Under the pieces are notes generated by a model. The model did not search any database. It worked only from the letters and a program-made list of their open reading frames with translations, and was not told where the DNA came from. A stretch of 64,000 nt of DNA from a virus. The DNA lies in the IMG/VR virus record IMGVR_UViG_3300013108_000468, positions 1-64,000 of that record; one strand, written 5' to 3'. This document shows, in pieces, positions 40,688 through 48,963 of the stretch. The position numbers were made by a program, and so were the translations under genes. Positions within the stretch are counted from its first letter, which is position 1, and each line of letters opens with the position of its first letter.

Positions 40688-41209
40688 CTACAGCTTATCA
40701 AAAACAACGGTTCCTTCTGTGCTCCCAGGAGAGACCTGCCAATCACCCGGCTCCCTCTTTGAAAGCTGTGTGGCTACGAAACTGGTATGGGATGTGTGCT
40801 CATGCCACTCGGTTGCTAATACCTCTTTAAGGATATGGGGCCACAAGTTATCGTACCTATTAGGAGGTAACCTCTCCTTGCCCCCACTAAAGTCCTCGGA
40901 GACATATGGGCACCCCTTCCTAAGCCAGCCTCTGTCTTTAGCGTAGTCTGTGTGCCCGCACCAAGGGGCTACTTCCATCCGGTCCTCATATACTGAGCAC
41001 TGAAATCGCCCTCGTCCAAGGTCCTCCAGTGGGCCTTCTCCGGTGTCTTCGAGGAACTTGCAGTGTAAGCCCTCAACAACCACATCGTGACCGTTAATGT
41101 TGACAGTAGCGTGGCACCCAACGCCACATCTTTCACACTTACTTTCATGCTTGTCGTCTGCGGGCCCTGACTTGGCTATTACAGGTAATACCTTTTCGAA
41201 ATCTTCCAT
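40688..41209 (-). CDS. YkgJ-like Cys-cluster protein
   Basis: A 173-residue protein with CERCGVGC, HCKFL, CSVYEDR and CGHT/CPYV, an order resembling the YkgJ/CxxCxxCC Fe-S or zinc cluster family. The function of that family is poorly known. It lies nine bases after the metallophosphoesterase gene, same strand. Confidence 0.6.
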   Translation of the reverse strand: MEDFEKVLPVIAKSGPADDKHESKCERCGVGCHATVNINGHDVVVEGLHCKFLEDTGEGPLEDLGRGRFQCSVYEDRMEVAPWCGHTDYAKDRGWLRKGCPYVSEDFSGGKERLPPNRYDNLWPHILKEVLATEWHEHTSHTSFVATQLSKREPGDWQVSPGSTEGTVVFDKL

Positions 41210-41218
41210 GCATCCCTC

Positions 41219-42703
41219 TTAGTCTGCTGGCCCGTGGATAACCGCAACAAGGCCTTTGTCTTTATCATGTAAATAAACCGGGAGAGACTTGGGAGCCCCA
41301 ACATACCCGGAAGCAGCGTGCCACCTGTCTGGTCCGGACAGGCTGGGTAGCTGTCTTCTTGTAACTCCATAAGAAACATCTGTCTCCGTTTTCTCATAAT
41401 GTAAGTGGCCTGTATAGATAGTTCTATGATTAGCCGACCAGTCTTCTTTAGCTTCTCTTGCCATTAACCCGGCAAGGTCCTTCGTTTTCCCGACCTTATC
41501 CCCGTGAACAAAACCAATCAAGTTCTCCCCATACCTTGTGTATACACGGGGTGTCCTGGTCCTGTTTACTGTCACATCAATTGAGGTTCGGTAATACGCA
41601 TCCAAGTAAAGAAGCAGCGCTAAGCCGGAATGGCGGTCGTGGTTGCCGCTCATAAGCACCAACTCAACCGGGCAAACCTGCCTAAGACGATTCACCCAGC
41701 TAACCATGAACTCACAACCAGAAACTAAGATTTCTGCTGGAGTCCCGTCCATGTCTTGGACAGTTCCTCTGGTGGTCGTCCCTTGCTGATTGTCTATTTG
41801 GAAGAAGTCGCTCCCAACGGGGACATATAACTTCTCTGGTGCACCAAACTGGGCCATTCTGGACAGAACCTCTTCTGTGCAATCAAAGAGCCTCTTAGCA
41901 GCGATTTCCCGATCAAACTGCTCCCAGTTTTCACCTGCGTCTGAGTACTTGCCCCAGTGGAAGTCGCTAAGCCCTATCACGGCTGCGTAAGGTCTTTTTG
42001 TTGGCTTTAGGTCTAGTCTGGTTGGGGGTGTGTCGGGCCTATCCGACATAAGAGAGAGGAATTCCCTAAACAGGGTGTCATCGAAGTTACGCCATTGGGC
42101 TGCGTCCTTTCTTACTTCCTTCCATCGATCACCCTCGATACGCCTATAAATAGCGGCTCGCCTAATCTGTAGTGCTTCCTCCGCTAAGTCGTCTTCCGAC
42201 CTAGACATGATCTCCTCAGGGGTAAATGGCTCTCTATCATGAGTAATGCCATGCACCCGGAGGTACTTTGTTAGGGTGTTCCTGGGTAATTTGAATGTTC
42301 TAGAAAGCTCGTTTACCGAGGCAGGGTTAGAGTCGTAGTTGCTATAGGCGCGGCATATCTCTCTGTGGATAGACCCTGGGATGGCTAAAGCATGTGGTTC
42401 CCCTGGGAGGTAGGTGGTGTACACGTCTGCCTCTTCGTCGTACCAGACCCGCTTATCGGTTATAAACTGCTTTAGCTCTACCTTCTCTGGTTTTTCTTCC
42501 TCTGGCTTCGCCTCCTCCGTGCCTTTCCGAGAAGACACAACCCATTTACCCCACTTAACAAACTCCTCGTAAGAAAACCCAAACCGCTCCCCGTACCGAG
42601 AGTGGAGCCTTTTCCAGTCGCGTTTCTGAAGCTGCGCTAGAAGGCGGTCCCCGTGCTCCTTCTCAAGCCGCTCCCAATCTTCTGGTATCGTAACCTCGCT
42701 CAA
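41219..42703 (-). CDS. metallophosphoesterase with N-terminal HTH-like domain
   Basis: A 494-residue protein that seems to start with TTG at 42703 after CGGAGG. Residues 105-150 (SIHREICRAYSNYDSNPASV then LSRTFKLPRNTLTKYLRVHG) form a homeodomain-like helix-turn-helix. Residues 235-470 are calcineurin-like: GLSDFHWGK, VGSDFFQID, GNHDRHSG, VHGDK and GHLHYEK, giving the dinuclear metal site. This fusion is typical of large phage phosphoesterases whose target may be nucleic acid. It is the third phosphatase in the window. Confidence 0.88.
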   Translation of the reverse strand: MSEVTIPEDWERLEKEHGDRLLAQLQKRDWKRLHSRYGERFGFSYEEFVKWGKWVVSSRKGTEEAKPEEEKPEKVELKQFITDKRVWYDEEADVYTTYLPGEPHALAIPGSIHREICRAYSNYDSNPASVNELSRTFKLPRNTLTKYLRVHGITHDREPFTPEEIMSRSEDDLAEEALQIRRAAIYRRIEGDRWKEVRKDAAQWRNFDDTLFREFLSLMSDRPDTPPTRLDLKPTKRPYAAVIGLSDFHWGKYSDAGENWEQFDREIAAKRLFDCTEEVLSRMAQFGAPEKLYVPVGSDFFQIDNQQGTTTRGTVQDMDGTPAEILVSGCEFMVSWVNRLRQVCPVELVLMSGNHDRHSGLALLLYLDAYYRTSIDVTVNRTRTPRVYTRYGENLIGFVHGDKVGKTKDLAGLMAREAKEDWSANHRTIYTGHLHYEKTETDVSYGVTRRQLPSLSGPDRWHAASGYVGAPKSLPVYLHDKDKGLVAVIHGPAD

Positions 42704-42821
42704 ATTCGCCTCCGTAAAAATACTACCTCCGTATAATGGTTCTAAATTTAGATCTGTGCTGGCCTTCGGGAGGTGGTAGTCGTCTACGAATACACATTAT
42801 AGGTAATAATTTACGGAGAGT

Positions 42822-42846
42822 AGCCCCCCAGGATACCCTGGGGAGC
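42822..42846 (-). terminator. hairpin after the 42856 gene
   Basis: CTCCCCAGG pairs with CCTGGGGGG on the minus strand around GTAT. No long T-run. Confidence 0.5.
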
Positions 42847-42855
42847 CTTCTCTGC

Positions 42856-43458
42856 TTACCGTTTAATGTCTGTAGGCCTCAGCGCACGGGTACTCCATAA
42901 TTCTTCAATTTGGCTGTATGGCCCCGGATCATTTGGACTTGTGTCCAACAGGGGCAAAACAGCGTTCACATCAGTCATATCATACTCGCTAGAGGCAAGG
43001 AGGTCGAAGACCCTTCCAAATGTCTGTTCTAAAACGTCGTATTCACGTTCGCATCTGATTCTCGCATTTGCAATAACGCTACGCCCCATCCGATAAGCTG
43101 AATCGTTGTTCCAGCGATTTGTCTCTGTAGAGCCGTAGGGCAAGGCGTACCCCGCATGGAAGCTCCCCCCAATGTCATCGGTAATAGCAATCCCAGAAGG
43201 TGCTTGGGGAGATGGGGCATAGCCTAGCGGGGTTAGCGAATTACCATAGAACGGGGCTGGCGTGATGTATGACCGTATCATCTGTTCTGGCAGGTTAAGC
43301 TTAAAACCTTGCTGAGACATTAACGACAAAGAACTTGCATAAAGTCTTCTTGCCATAAATGGTGTATGGAATACACAGAGTGTATTAACAAAATTTCTGG
43401 AGAGGAAGCCTCCAGGAGTTGACAAAAATTTTCTCAGTGATGGGAATGATGCTCCCAT
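42856..43458 (-). CDS. hypothetical virion-type protein
   Basis: A 200-residue protein, AGGAGAG upstream. Rich in Ser, Pro and Arg, with a beta-type central region and helical C-terminus. The gene stands alone with a promoter-like element 66 bases before it. A minor capsid or tail role is possible. Family unknown. Confidence 0.6.
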   Translation of the reverse strand: MGASFPSLRKFLSTPGGFLSRNFVNTLCVFHTPFMARRLYASSLSLMSQQGFKLNLPEQMIRSYITPAPFYGNSLTPLGYAPSPQAPSGIAITDDIGGSFHAGYALPYGSTETNRWNNDSAYRMGRSVIANARIRCEREYDVLEQTFGRVFDLLASSEYDMTDVNAVLPLLDTSPNDPGPYSQIEELWSTRALRPTDIKR

Positions 43459-43523
43459 AATAGCTCTCCTCAGTGTATGTTTGCGCGGATGATTTATTTA
43501 GGATGTAATGGGGACTCAACTTG

Positions 43524-43531
43524 CTTATACC
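43524..43531 (-). promoter_or_regulatory. GGTATAAG promoter-like element (leftward)
   Basis: TTGGTATAAGC reading leftward, 66 bases upstream of the start at 43458. Confidence 0.5.
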
Positions 43532-43701
43532 AATCTCGCCCACAAAACTGCGGCCATGTCGGGTATAAGGATGTTGAATGAGATTTATGAGCATATCTCC
43601 CTAGTAAGACACAGAAAAGTGTTCGGGTTGAGGCGGTAAAGGAATTCAAATTTTTATCTTATAAAGAGTAATTAGCGACAGTTAACTAAGGAGGTTTGCT
43701 G

Positions 43702-45717
43702 ATGATATTAGACCAAGTTTCTTCATCAGAAGGACGAAAAGTACGCACCTTTTCATTGAGTGCGGCTTTCACACAAAAGTTCGAGGGGGAGCAGCCCTTG
43801 TGGGGGCCCTTGGGGTACTTCACGTATAAAAGAACCTACGCCCGACCAAAAGAGGATGGAACAACAGAGGAATGGTGGGAAACTTGTAAAAGAGTTGTTG
43901 AGGGAGCCTTCAACATACAAAAAATTCATTGTCGCCAACTGCGCCTTCCTTGGAAAGAAAAGAAGGCCCAAAAGAGTGCTCAAGAAATGTTCACTCGCAT
44001 GTGGGACTTTAAGTGGCTCCCTCCGGGACGCGGCTTATGGGCCATGGGCACAGAAATGATTTTCGATAAAGGTGGCGCTGCCCTGAATAACTGCGCATTC
44101 GTGTCTACCGAGGAAATCGACGTAGACTTCGCGGCACCCTTCACATTCCTGATGGATATGAGCATGTTGGGGGTAGGCGTTGGTGGGGACACCCGTGGCG
44201 CTGGAAAAGTGAAAATCGAAGTTCCTAAAATGAGCACTGAGCCTTACGTGGTTAAGGACAGCCGTGAGGGGTGGGTAGAGCTTGTCCGAGATGTTCTCAA
44301 CAGTTTCGTGGGGAGAGCCGGTAACCCTCCTTCAACTGCATACCCAGCTAACCCTGACTACTCCCAGGTAAGAAAGCGGGGCGCTAAGATAAATGGGTTT
44401 GGTGGGGTTGCCTCTGGTCCCCAGCCACTAATAGATTTAGTTGATGAGCTAACTGAGCTTCTGATGCCCAAGGATGGGGAGTCTTATAAGATCACGTCAG
44501 CTATTATCGTTGATATCTTCAACTTAGTTGGCAAGTGCGTTGTCTCTGGCGGTATCCGGAGGACTGCTGAAATTATGTTTGGTGACCCAGACGACCTAGA
44601 TTTCATCACCCTGAAGCAGGATGAGGAAAAGCTTAGGAGTCACAGGTGGGCCTCCAACAACAGTGTCTTTGGTACTGTCGGTATGGACTACTCGGGAGTT
44701 GCCGAAAGCATTGCTGTTAATGGCGAGCCCGGTGTGATCTGGCTAGACAATATGCAACACTACCGTCGAATGAACGGGGAACGCGGTCGTTACGACATGC
44801 GGGTAATGGGGTCCAACCCATGCTCTGAACAGTCACTCGAAAGTTTTGAGTTATGCTGTCTCGTAGAAACGTTTCCTGCGCACCACGAGGACCTAGAAGA
44901 CTACATCAGGACTCTTAAGTTCGCTTACCTATATGCCAAGAGTGTTACGCTAATCACCACCCATGACCAAAGGACAAACGCCGTGATGATGAGGAATCGT
45001 CGCATAGGTTGTTCTCAGTCTGGGATTGTCCAAGCAATCAACAAGCTGGGCCGAAGAGAATACCTTCGATGGTGTGACGAGGGATACGAGTACATTCGTG
45101 AACTGGACAGGACCTATAGTGACTGGTTGTGTATCCCACGATCAGTCAAAATGACTAGCGTCAAGCCCAGCGGGACTGTCAGCTTGTTGTGTGGTTCTAC
45201 CCCTGGCATTCACTACCCCCATTCCGAGTTTTATATCCGAAACATCCGTGTTGCCAATACGTCTCCTCTTGTGTCCGCTGCCAGAGAGGCTGGCTATGTG
45301 GTTGAAGACGATACGTATGCTCAAGACACATCGGTGGTTAGTTTCCCTGTGAAAGAGAAGCACTTCTCAAAAGGGAAAAGGGATGTCTCAATCTGGGAAC
45401 AGTTCGCTAACGCGGGAGACCTGCAAAAGCATTGGGCAGACAACCAAGTCAGCATAACTGTTTCATTCCAGAACGGGGAGCATAAAGATATCAAGACTTG
45501 TCTAGAGGTGTATGAGACAAGGCTGAAGTCTGTATCTCTCCTTCCTCTGAATGACTCAGACCACGGATATGTTCAAGCCCCATATATAGAAATCACAGAG
45601 AAGGAATACGAGAAGCTCTCCAAAGGGATTACGCCAATCGATTTCACCGCCTCGATTCATGAGGTGACTGATAAATTCTGTGATGGCGACAAGTGCGAGA
45701 TAAAAATTGGTGAGTAA
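43702..45717 (+). CDS. nrdJ: adenosylcobalamin-dependent (class II) ribonucleoside reductase
   Basis: A 671-residue monomeric class II reductase, the size of the Lactobacillus leichmannii triphosphate reductase. The start at 43702 follows AAGGAGG. Blocks include PPGRGLWAMG, NNCAFVST (redox Cys about residue 131), GGIRRTAEIMFG, SNPCSEQSLESFELCCL (catalytic Cys about residue 374 with Glu two residues later), KPSGTVSLLCGSTPGIH and a C-terminal CDGDKC pair that would re-reduce the active site. It makes deoxyribonucleotides without oxygen, using vitamin B12 as radical source, so the host must have cobalamin. No intein or intron seen. A strong terminator follows. Confidence 0.95.
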   Translation: MILDQVSSSEGRKVRTFSLSAAFTQKFEGEQPLWGPLGYFTYKRTYARPKEDGTTEEWWETCKRVVEGAFNIQKIHCRQLRLPWKEKKAQKSAQEMFTRMWDFKWLPPGRGLWAMGTEMIFDKGGAALNNCAFVSTEEIDVDFAAPFTFLMDMSMLGVGVGGDTRGAGKVKIEVPKMSTEPYVVKDSREGWVELVRDVLNSFVGRAGNPPSTAYPANPDYSQVRKRGAKINGFGGVASGPQPLIDLVDELTELLMPKDGESYKITSAIIVDIFNLVGKCVVSGGIRRTAEIMFGDPDDLDFITLKQDEEKLRSHRWASNNSVFGTVGMDYSGVAESIAVNGEPGVIWLDNMQHYRRMNGERGRYDMRVMGSNPCSEQSLESFELCCLVETFPAHHEDLEDYIRTLKFAYLYAKSVTLITTHDQRTNAVMMRNRRIGCSQSGIVQAINKLGRREYLRWCDEGYEYIRELDRTYSDWLCIPRSVKMTSVKPSGTVSLLCGSTPGIHYPHSEFYIRNIRVANTSPLVSAAREAGYVVEDDTYAQDTSVVSFPVKEKHFSKGKRDVSIWEQFANAGDLQKHWADNQVSITVSFQNGEHKDIKTCLEVYETRLKSVSLLPLNDSDHGYVQAPYIEITEKEYEKLSKGITPIDFTASIHEVTDKFCDGDKCEIKIGE

Positions 45718-45719
45718 CC

Positions 45720-45756
45720 AAGTGGACCCCCTGGATTTTCCAGGGGGTCTCACTTA
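45720..45756 (+). terminator. Rho-independent terminator
   Basis: AGTGGACCCCCTGG pairs with CCAGGGGGTCTCACT; no T-run, but strong and placed between convergent genes. Confidence 0.65.
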
Positions 45757-45767
45757 GCCACATGTTT

Positions 45768-46244
45768 TTACCCGCGTCCGTTAAGCGTGTTGAGCATATC
45801 TAAAGCAGACTCTAGGTTATTAGAGACCTCGTAATTAACGTTGTCTCCAGGAGAGTGCTCCCATGCGTCCTCCGAAACTCGCTCGCTCGCGTAGTCTGAT
45901 GCGCAATCCGCAGCCACGGAAGACGCTGCTGAAATCACATCGCCCACGCTGCTCTCAACCATCGAGTCTACTCGTCTAGCCTCATCTCTTGCCTGTTCCA
46001 GCGTAGAGATAATGTCTCCCAGGGAGTAATCCGGGGATGGGGCGGCAAGTGGTTTGCCATTGTTAATCTGATTCTCAAAGGCAGAGAATACTGCTTGGAA
46101 GTCCAAGCTTTTCCCGTCCAAAGAAAGAGTAAAATTTAGTTTGGTCATGTCATGATCGGAAATCCGTTCCGGATCTGCCATCAATGCACAACTCAAGAAT
46201 TTTCCGAAAAGAGTCTCGGACACTGTCGTTAGATTGTAGTTCAT
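45768..46244 (-). CDS. hypothetical acidic protein
   Basis: A 158-residue acidic helical protein, AGGAGG upstream. Ala/Ser/Glu-rich middle (SSVGDVISAASSVAADCASD). Single-gene leftward unit with its own promoter-like element. Family unknown. Confidence 0.6.
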   Translation of the reverse strand: MNYNLTTVSETLFGKFLSCALMADPERISDHDMTKLNFTLSLDGKSLDFQAVFSAFENQINNGKPLAAPSPDYSLGDIISTLEQARDEARRVDSMVESSVGDVISAASSVAADCASDYASERVSEDAWEHSPGDNVNYEVSNNLESALDMLNTLNGRG

Positions 46245-46318
46245 TATGAGCCTCCTGTTTGGCTACTAAAAGAATTAACAAGGTATGTAGGAATGGACAG
46301 TAGGGGGGTTCTAAATAG

Positions 46319-46326
46319 CTTATACC
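46319..46326 (-). promoter_or_regulatory. GGTATAAG promoter-like element (leftward)
   Basis: CCTGGTATAAGC reading leftward, 75 bases upstream of the start at 46244. The 294-base gap to 46538 otherwise shows only a CCCTC/GAGGG hairpin and no convincing gene. Confidence 0.5.
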
Positions 46327-46538
46327 AGGAAAGGCCCGATATCTACGAGAGGGCTGGATTGGCCGCGTTAGATATACAGGCTCCATAAAACCCAATATGT
46401 AACAACACTTACCAAGTATCACTGTGTACTTCTTTGTATACCAATATTACGGATAATACGTTGCGCTCTGGGTACTACGACCCTACCCTCGTTGAGGGAT
46501 ATGATGCAGTAGGTGTCTCCAACGATATGGGGTAAAAT

Positions 46539-46901
46539 ATGGATGATGACGGAGATAAAACGGCAACAATAATACCCTTCCCAACAAGGAAGGTTGAAAC
46601 AGAGAGCATGCCTGATAAGATCAGTCTTTCAGAGGGAGACGCGTATGACCTTATCATTGCGATGTCCTCCATAAACATGGCCACCAAATACCGGGGAGAG
46701 TTTGATAGCAACTGCAAGAAAAGCCTGGAGACCGAAAACTTCCCCTGCACAGAAAATTGTGGTTGCTATCTCCACATGCTCTCCTCTATGGCATTAGAGG
46801 TTATTTTTGATGGACCAAGGAAAGATGAGGCTAGAGACGCACTGCGTCACGAACATGAAACGCTAAAAAGAGAAGGGCCTAAAGAGAAGGACGATGAGTA
46901 G
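46539..46901 (+). CDS. hypothetical protein
   Basis: A 120-residue acidic protein with a Cys-rich patch (NFPCTENCGCYLHM). GGGGT precedes the start. ATGA-type overlap with the next gene. Family unknown. Confidence 0.6.
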   Translation: MDDDGDKTATIIPFPTRKVETESMPDKISLSEGDAYDLIIAMSSINMATKYRGEFDSNCKKSLETENFPCTENCGCYLHMLSSMALEVIFDGPRKDEARDALRHEHETLKREGPKEKDDE

Positions 46902-47106
46902 ACAAGCAGAATATGTGAAAGATGTTTACGTAGACGATCCCGATACCGGGGAGACCGTGCGGGTAGAAATATATAGGGACCCCGGAACATCTCGAATTTT
47001 TGGTCTTGAGGGTGATTACCTCGAAGATGCTTTCGCTAGTAACTCAGATCCAGTTGAGCTACGCTCCCCGTACGCTGGTGGAACGGTCGCAATCGTGCCA
47101 TGGTAA
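46894..47106 (+). CDS. hypothetical small protein
   Basis: A 70-residue protein. It resembles a small beta-rich DNA-mimic-like acidic protein (VYVDDPDTGETVRVEIYRD) but no family is recognised. Coupled to the upstream gene. Confidence 0.6.
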   Translation: MSRQAEYVKDVYVDDPDTGETVRVEIYRDPGTSRIFGLEGDYLEDAFASNSDPVELRSPYAGGTVAIVPW

Positions 47107-47132
47107 CCCACCGCAAAATAAACACTTGTGCG

Positions 47133-47140
47133 GGTATAAG
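47133..47140 (+). promoter_or_regulatory. GGTATAAG promoter-like element before the tRNA region
   Basis: CGGGTATAAGAGG, 130 bases upstream of the first tRNA and 19 bases before a tiny ORF. Confidence 0.5.
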
Positions 47141-47158
47141 AGGTCTGAACAGTTAGCC

Positions 47159-47263
47159 ATGACACAAAAATTTGATATGCGAGAGCACCTGAAATCGCGG
47201 GTGCCAATATTCTTATTTGCTGCTGTATTAGCAGTAATTTTAAAACTAATAACCTTATTGTAG
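47159..47263 (+). CDS. tiny membrane peptide (uncertain)
   Basis: A 34-residue ORF with a hydrophobic C-terminus (IFLFAAVLAVILKLITLL). No ribosome site is visible, so it may not be translated. Confidence 0.3.
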   Translation: MTQKFDMREHLKSRVPIFLFAAVLAVILKLITLL

Positions 47264-47270
47264 CCAACCT

Positions 47271-47365
47271 AGGCTCGTAGCTCAGTGGTTAGAGCAACCG
47301 GCTTATACCCGGTGTAGTGTCTGATAAGCACAAGGTCGTGGGTTCAAATCCCACCGGGCCTACCA
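47271..47365 (+). tRNA. tRNA-Ile(UAU)-like with a 19-base insertion
   Basis: Acceptor AGGCTCG (47271-47277) pairs with CGGGCCT (47355-47361). D stem is GCTC/GAGC, anticodon stem ACCGG/CCGGT with loop CTTATAC (anticodon UAU, 47304-47306), T arm GTGGG/CCCAC, discriminator A and encoded CCA. The variable region is 24 bases instead of 5: compared with the class I tRNA at 47805, which has AGGTC, there is an extra 19-base segment before AGGTC. The insert contains ATAAGC, complementary to GCTTAT covering the anticodon loop. Confidence 0.75.
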
Positions 47366-47384
47366 ACAAGGAGAGGGGTCACTT

Positions 47385-47699
47385 ATGACTCAGGATAGTA
47401 AAACACCAGAGGATATCAGAAAGCTGATAGAAGAAGTCTTGCCCGGATTTATGGACTTTGTAAGAACAATAGAAAACGAGAATGAGGAAGACGGTACTTC
47501 CGAGTTTGTCTTGAACCTGTTTAAGGAAGCCACGACATTCCAGAGCGAGTACCCCCTAATCTCACACCTTCTTATGGACGCACTAGAATGCCTTAGGTGT
47601 CATGAGCAGCGCATCAACTTTTTGAAGGACGTGCTGAAAGATACGGGGGTCATCATAGAAGAGGCTCCAACTCCCTTAGATAAACGGTACATTAACTAG
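47385..47699 (+). CDS. hypothetical acidic protein
   Basis: A 104-residue helical acidic protein between two tRNA genes, AAGGAG upstream. Family unknown. Confidence 0.6.
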   Translation: MTQDSKTPEDIRKLIEEVLPGFMDFVRTIENENEEDGTSEFVLNLFKEATTFQSEYPLISHLLMDALECLRCHEQRINFLKDVLKDTGVIIEEAPTPLDKRYIN

Positions 47700-47708
47700 T
47701 ACGATTTT

Positions 47709-47794
47709 GGGGTTGTGGCGGAACTGGTATACGCATCAGACTTAAAATCTGACGCCCTATGGGATTGAGGGTTCGAGTCCCTCCAGCCCCACCA
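47709..47794 (+). tRNA. tRNA-Leu(UAA)
   Basis: Acceptor GGGGTTG/CAGCCCC, anticodon loop CTTAAAA (UAA) in stem TCAGA/TCTGA, long variable arm as expected for Leu, T arm GAGGG/CCCTC, CCA encoded at 47792-47794. Confidence 0.92.
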
Positions 47795-47804
47795 ATTCTT
47801 GTAT

Positions 47805-47880
47805 GGGCCTCTAGCTCAGTGGTTAGAGCCCCCGGCTCATAACCGGTAGGTCCTGGGTTCGAATCCCAGGGGGCCCACCA
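47805..47880 (+). tRNA. tRNA with CAU anticodon (elongator Met or Ile2)
   Basis: Acceptor GGGCCTC/GGGGCCC (one G-U), D stem GCTC/GAGC, anticodon loop CTCATAA (CAU), T arm CTGGG/CCCAG, encoded CCA. The first pair is G-C, so it is not an initiator. CAU can be Met or lysidine-modified Ile; the sequence does not decide. Confidence 0.85.
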
Positions 47881-47912
47881 ACTATTTTCTTAGGAGGTTG
47901 CTGTGTCAAAAG

Positions 47913-48320
47913 GTGTACTATCTCGCTGCTAAGCGAGCCCTATCCAATAAGCAACGATACCACATAGCCGCAATCCTTAAGCGGCGTGGCAAAGTCGTAC
48001 GTATTGGTGTTAACTCAAGCAAGACCCACCCCAACTGTGGGCGGCTATATATGGATGGGCATGCCTCCTACGCCATGCACGCCGAAATGAACGTTCTCCG
48101 GTTTTCTGAGCCGGGTGACACTTTAGAGATAATAAGGTTCCTGAAAGATGGAACATTCACTATGGCAAAACCCTGTTGCCTATGCGCAAAGAAGATAGCC
48201 AACAAAAGAATATCCGAGGTTAGATTCACTAACTGGCATGGCAACTGGGAATTATTGGATATTAGAGAGGAGAACACATGGCAGAAAGCAGCCAACAACA
48301 TAAAGGATGTCTTTTTCTGA
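47913..48320 (+). CDS. cytidine/dCMP deaminase-like protein
   Basis: About 135 residues of the zinc-dependent deaminase fold. HAEMNVL supplies the zinc His and catalytic Glu, and KPCCLCAKKI gives the P-C-x-x-C zinc Cys pair. Substrate could be free cytidine/dCMP or RNA. The start is uncertain: the strong AGGAGG at 47892 points to a GTG at 47903 that is out of frame, whereas in-frame TTG 47898 and GTG 47913 are badly spaced. Overlaps the P-loop kinase gene by 43 bases. Confidence 0.7.
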   Translation: MYYLAAKRALSNKQRYHIAAILKRRGKVVRIGVNSSKTHPNCGRLYMDGHASYAMHAEMNVLRFSEPGDTLEIIRFLKDGTFTMAKPCCLCAKKIANKRISEVRFTNWHGNWELLDIREENTWQKAANNIKDVFF

Positions 48321-48688
48321 TCCGGGGCTTGCCTGGGAGTGGAAAGACCACTGTGGCCAAGAGGCTGGTTGAGAGCAAGATGGATATGTTTGCAGCAGAT
48401 GATTTCTTTGAGAAGTCAGGGGCTTACATATTCAACCCAGCGCTTCTTCCGGAGGCACACGAGGAGTGTAGAAACAACCTGGAAAGCGCGATGGCAAACA
48501 AGAGGACACCACTCGCGGTGCACAACACCTTCTCTATGAGATGGGAAGCAGAGCCTTATTTTGTGCTCGCCAAAAAGTATGGATATGCTCTATACGTCAT
48601 TGAGTGCCAAAACGACTTTGGCTCCATTCATGGAGTCCCTAAAGAGGCAATCGACAAAATGATTTCTCGTTGGGAGCCGCTCATATAA
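48278..48688 (+). CDS. P-loop kinase-like protein (N4BP2L/AAA_33 type)
   Basis: A 136-residue protein with AGAGGAGA upstream. Walker A is RGLPGSGKTTVAKRL. Then ADDFF, AHEECRNNLESAM, HNTFSMRWE and a closing HGVPKEAIDKMISRWE match the NEDD4-binding-protein-2-like P-loop family, related to polynucleotide kinases. Could phosphorylate nucleic-acid ends and so join the RNA repair theme; substrate not shown. Confidence 0.75.
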   Translation: MAESSQQHKGCLFLIRGLPGSGKTTVAKRLVESKMDMFAADDFFEKSGAYIFNPALLPEAHEECRNNLESAMANKRTPLAVHNTFSMRWEAEPYFVLAKKYGYALYVIECQNDFGSIHGVPKEAIDKMISRWEPLI

Positions 48689-48714
48689 CAAGCGCAATAT
48701 GCACCCGCCTCCTG

Positions 48715-48722
48715 GGTATAAG
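48715..48722 (+). promoter_or_regulatory. GGTATAAG promoter-like element
   Basis: CCTGGGTATAAGA, identical over 13 bases to that at 21232-21244. About 40 bases before the start at 48763. Confidence 0.55.
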
Positions 48723-48762
48723 AACTTTGATGGGAAACACCCCACAAACTAAGGAGGATCGG

Positions 48763-48963
48763 ATGCGTTGTATTCTTTGCGAAAAGCCGCTAATGGTTGG
48801 TAATATGGGAAGGCACAGGGTTATGTATTGCTCTGAGCAGGATTGTAGTGAGCATAGTCTCACCTACATTAATGGAGGAGACATCACATGTTCATTGAAC
48901 TCACGGCCTACGATGACGAGGAATGGGTCCTCACCCTGGTTCGAGCAGATGACATTGTTCTAA
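48763..48963 (+). CDS. small Cys-rich protein
   Basis: A 66-residue protein starting MRCILCEKPLMVG after AAGGAGG, with CILC and YCSEQDC zinc-type pairs. The 3' 76 bases overlap the next gene in another frame. Confidence 0.5.
   Translation: MRCILCEKPLMVGNMGRHRVMYCSEQDCSEHSLTYINGGDITCSLNSRPTMTRNGSSPWFEQMTLF

Noticed and set aside
46293-46388. 31-residue ORF in the gap before 46539
   Set aside because: Overlaps the leftward promoter-like element and has no properly spaced ribosome site.
47271-47365. Reading the first tRNA as class II (Ser, Leu or Tyr) because of its long variable region
   Set aside because: The UAU anticodon does not fit those families and the body closely resembles the class I tRNA at 47805 apart from the 19-base insert.
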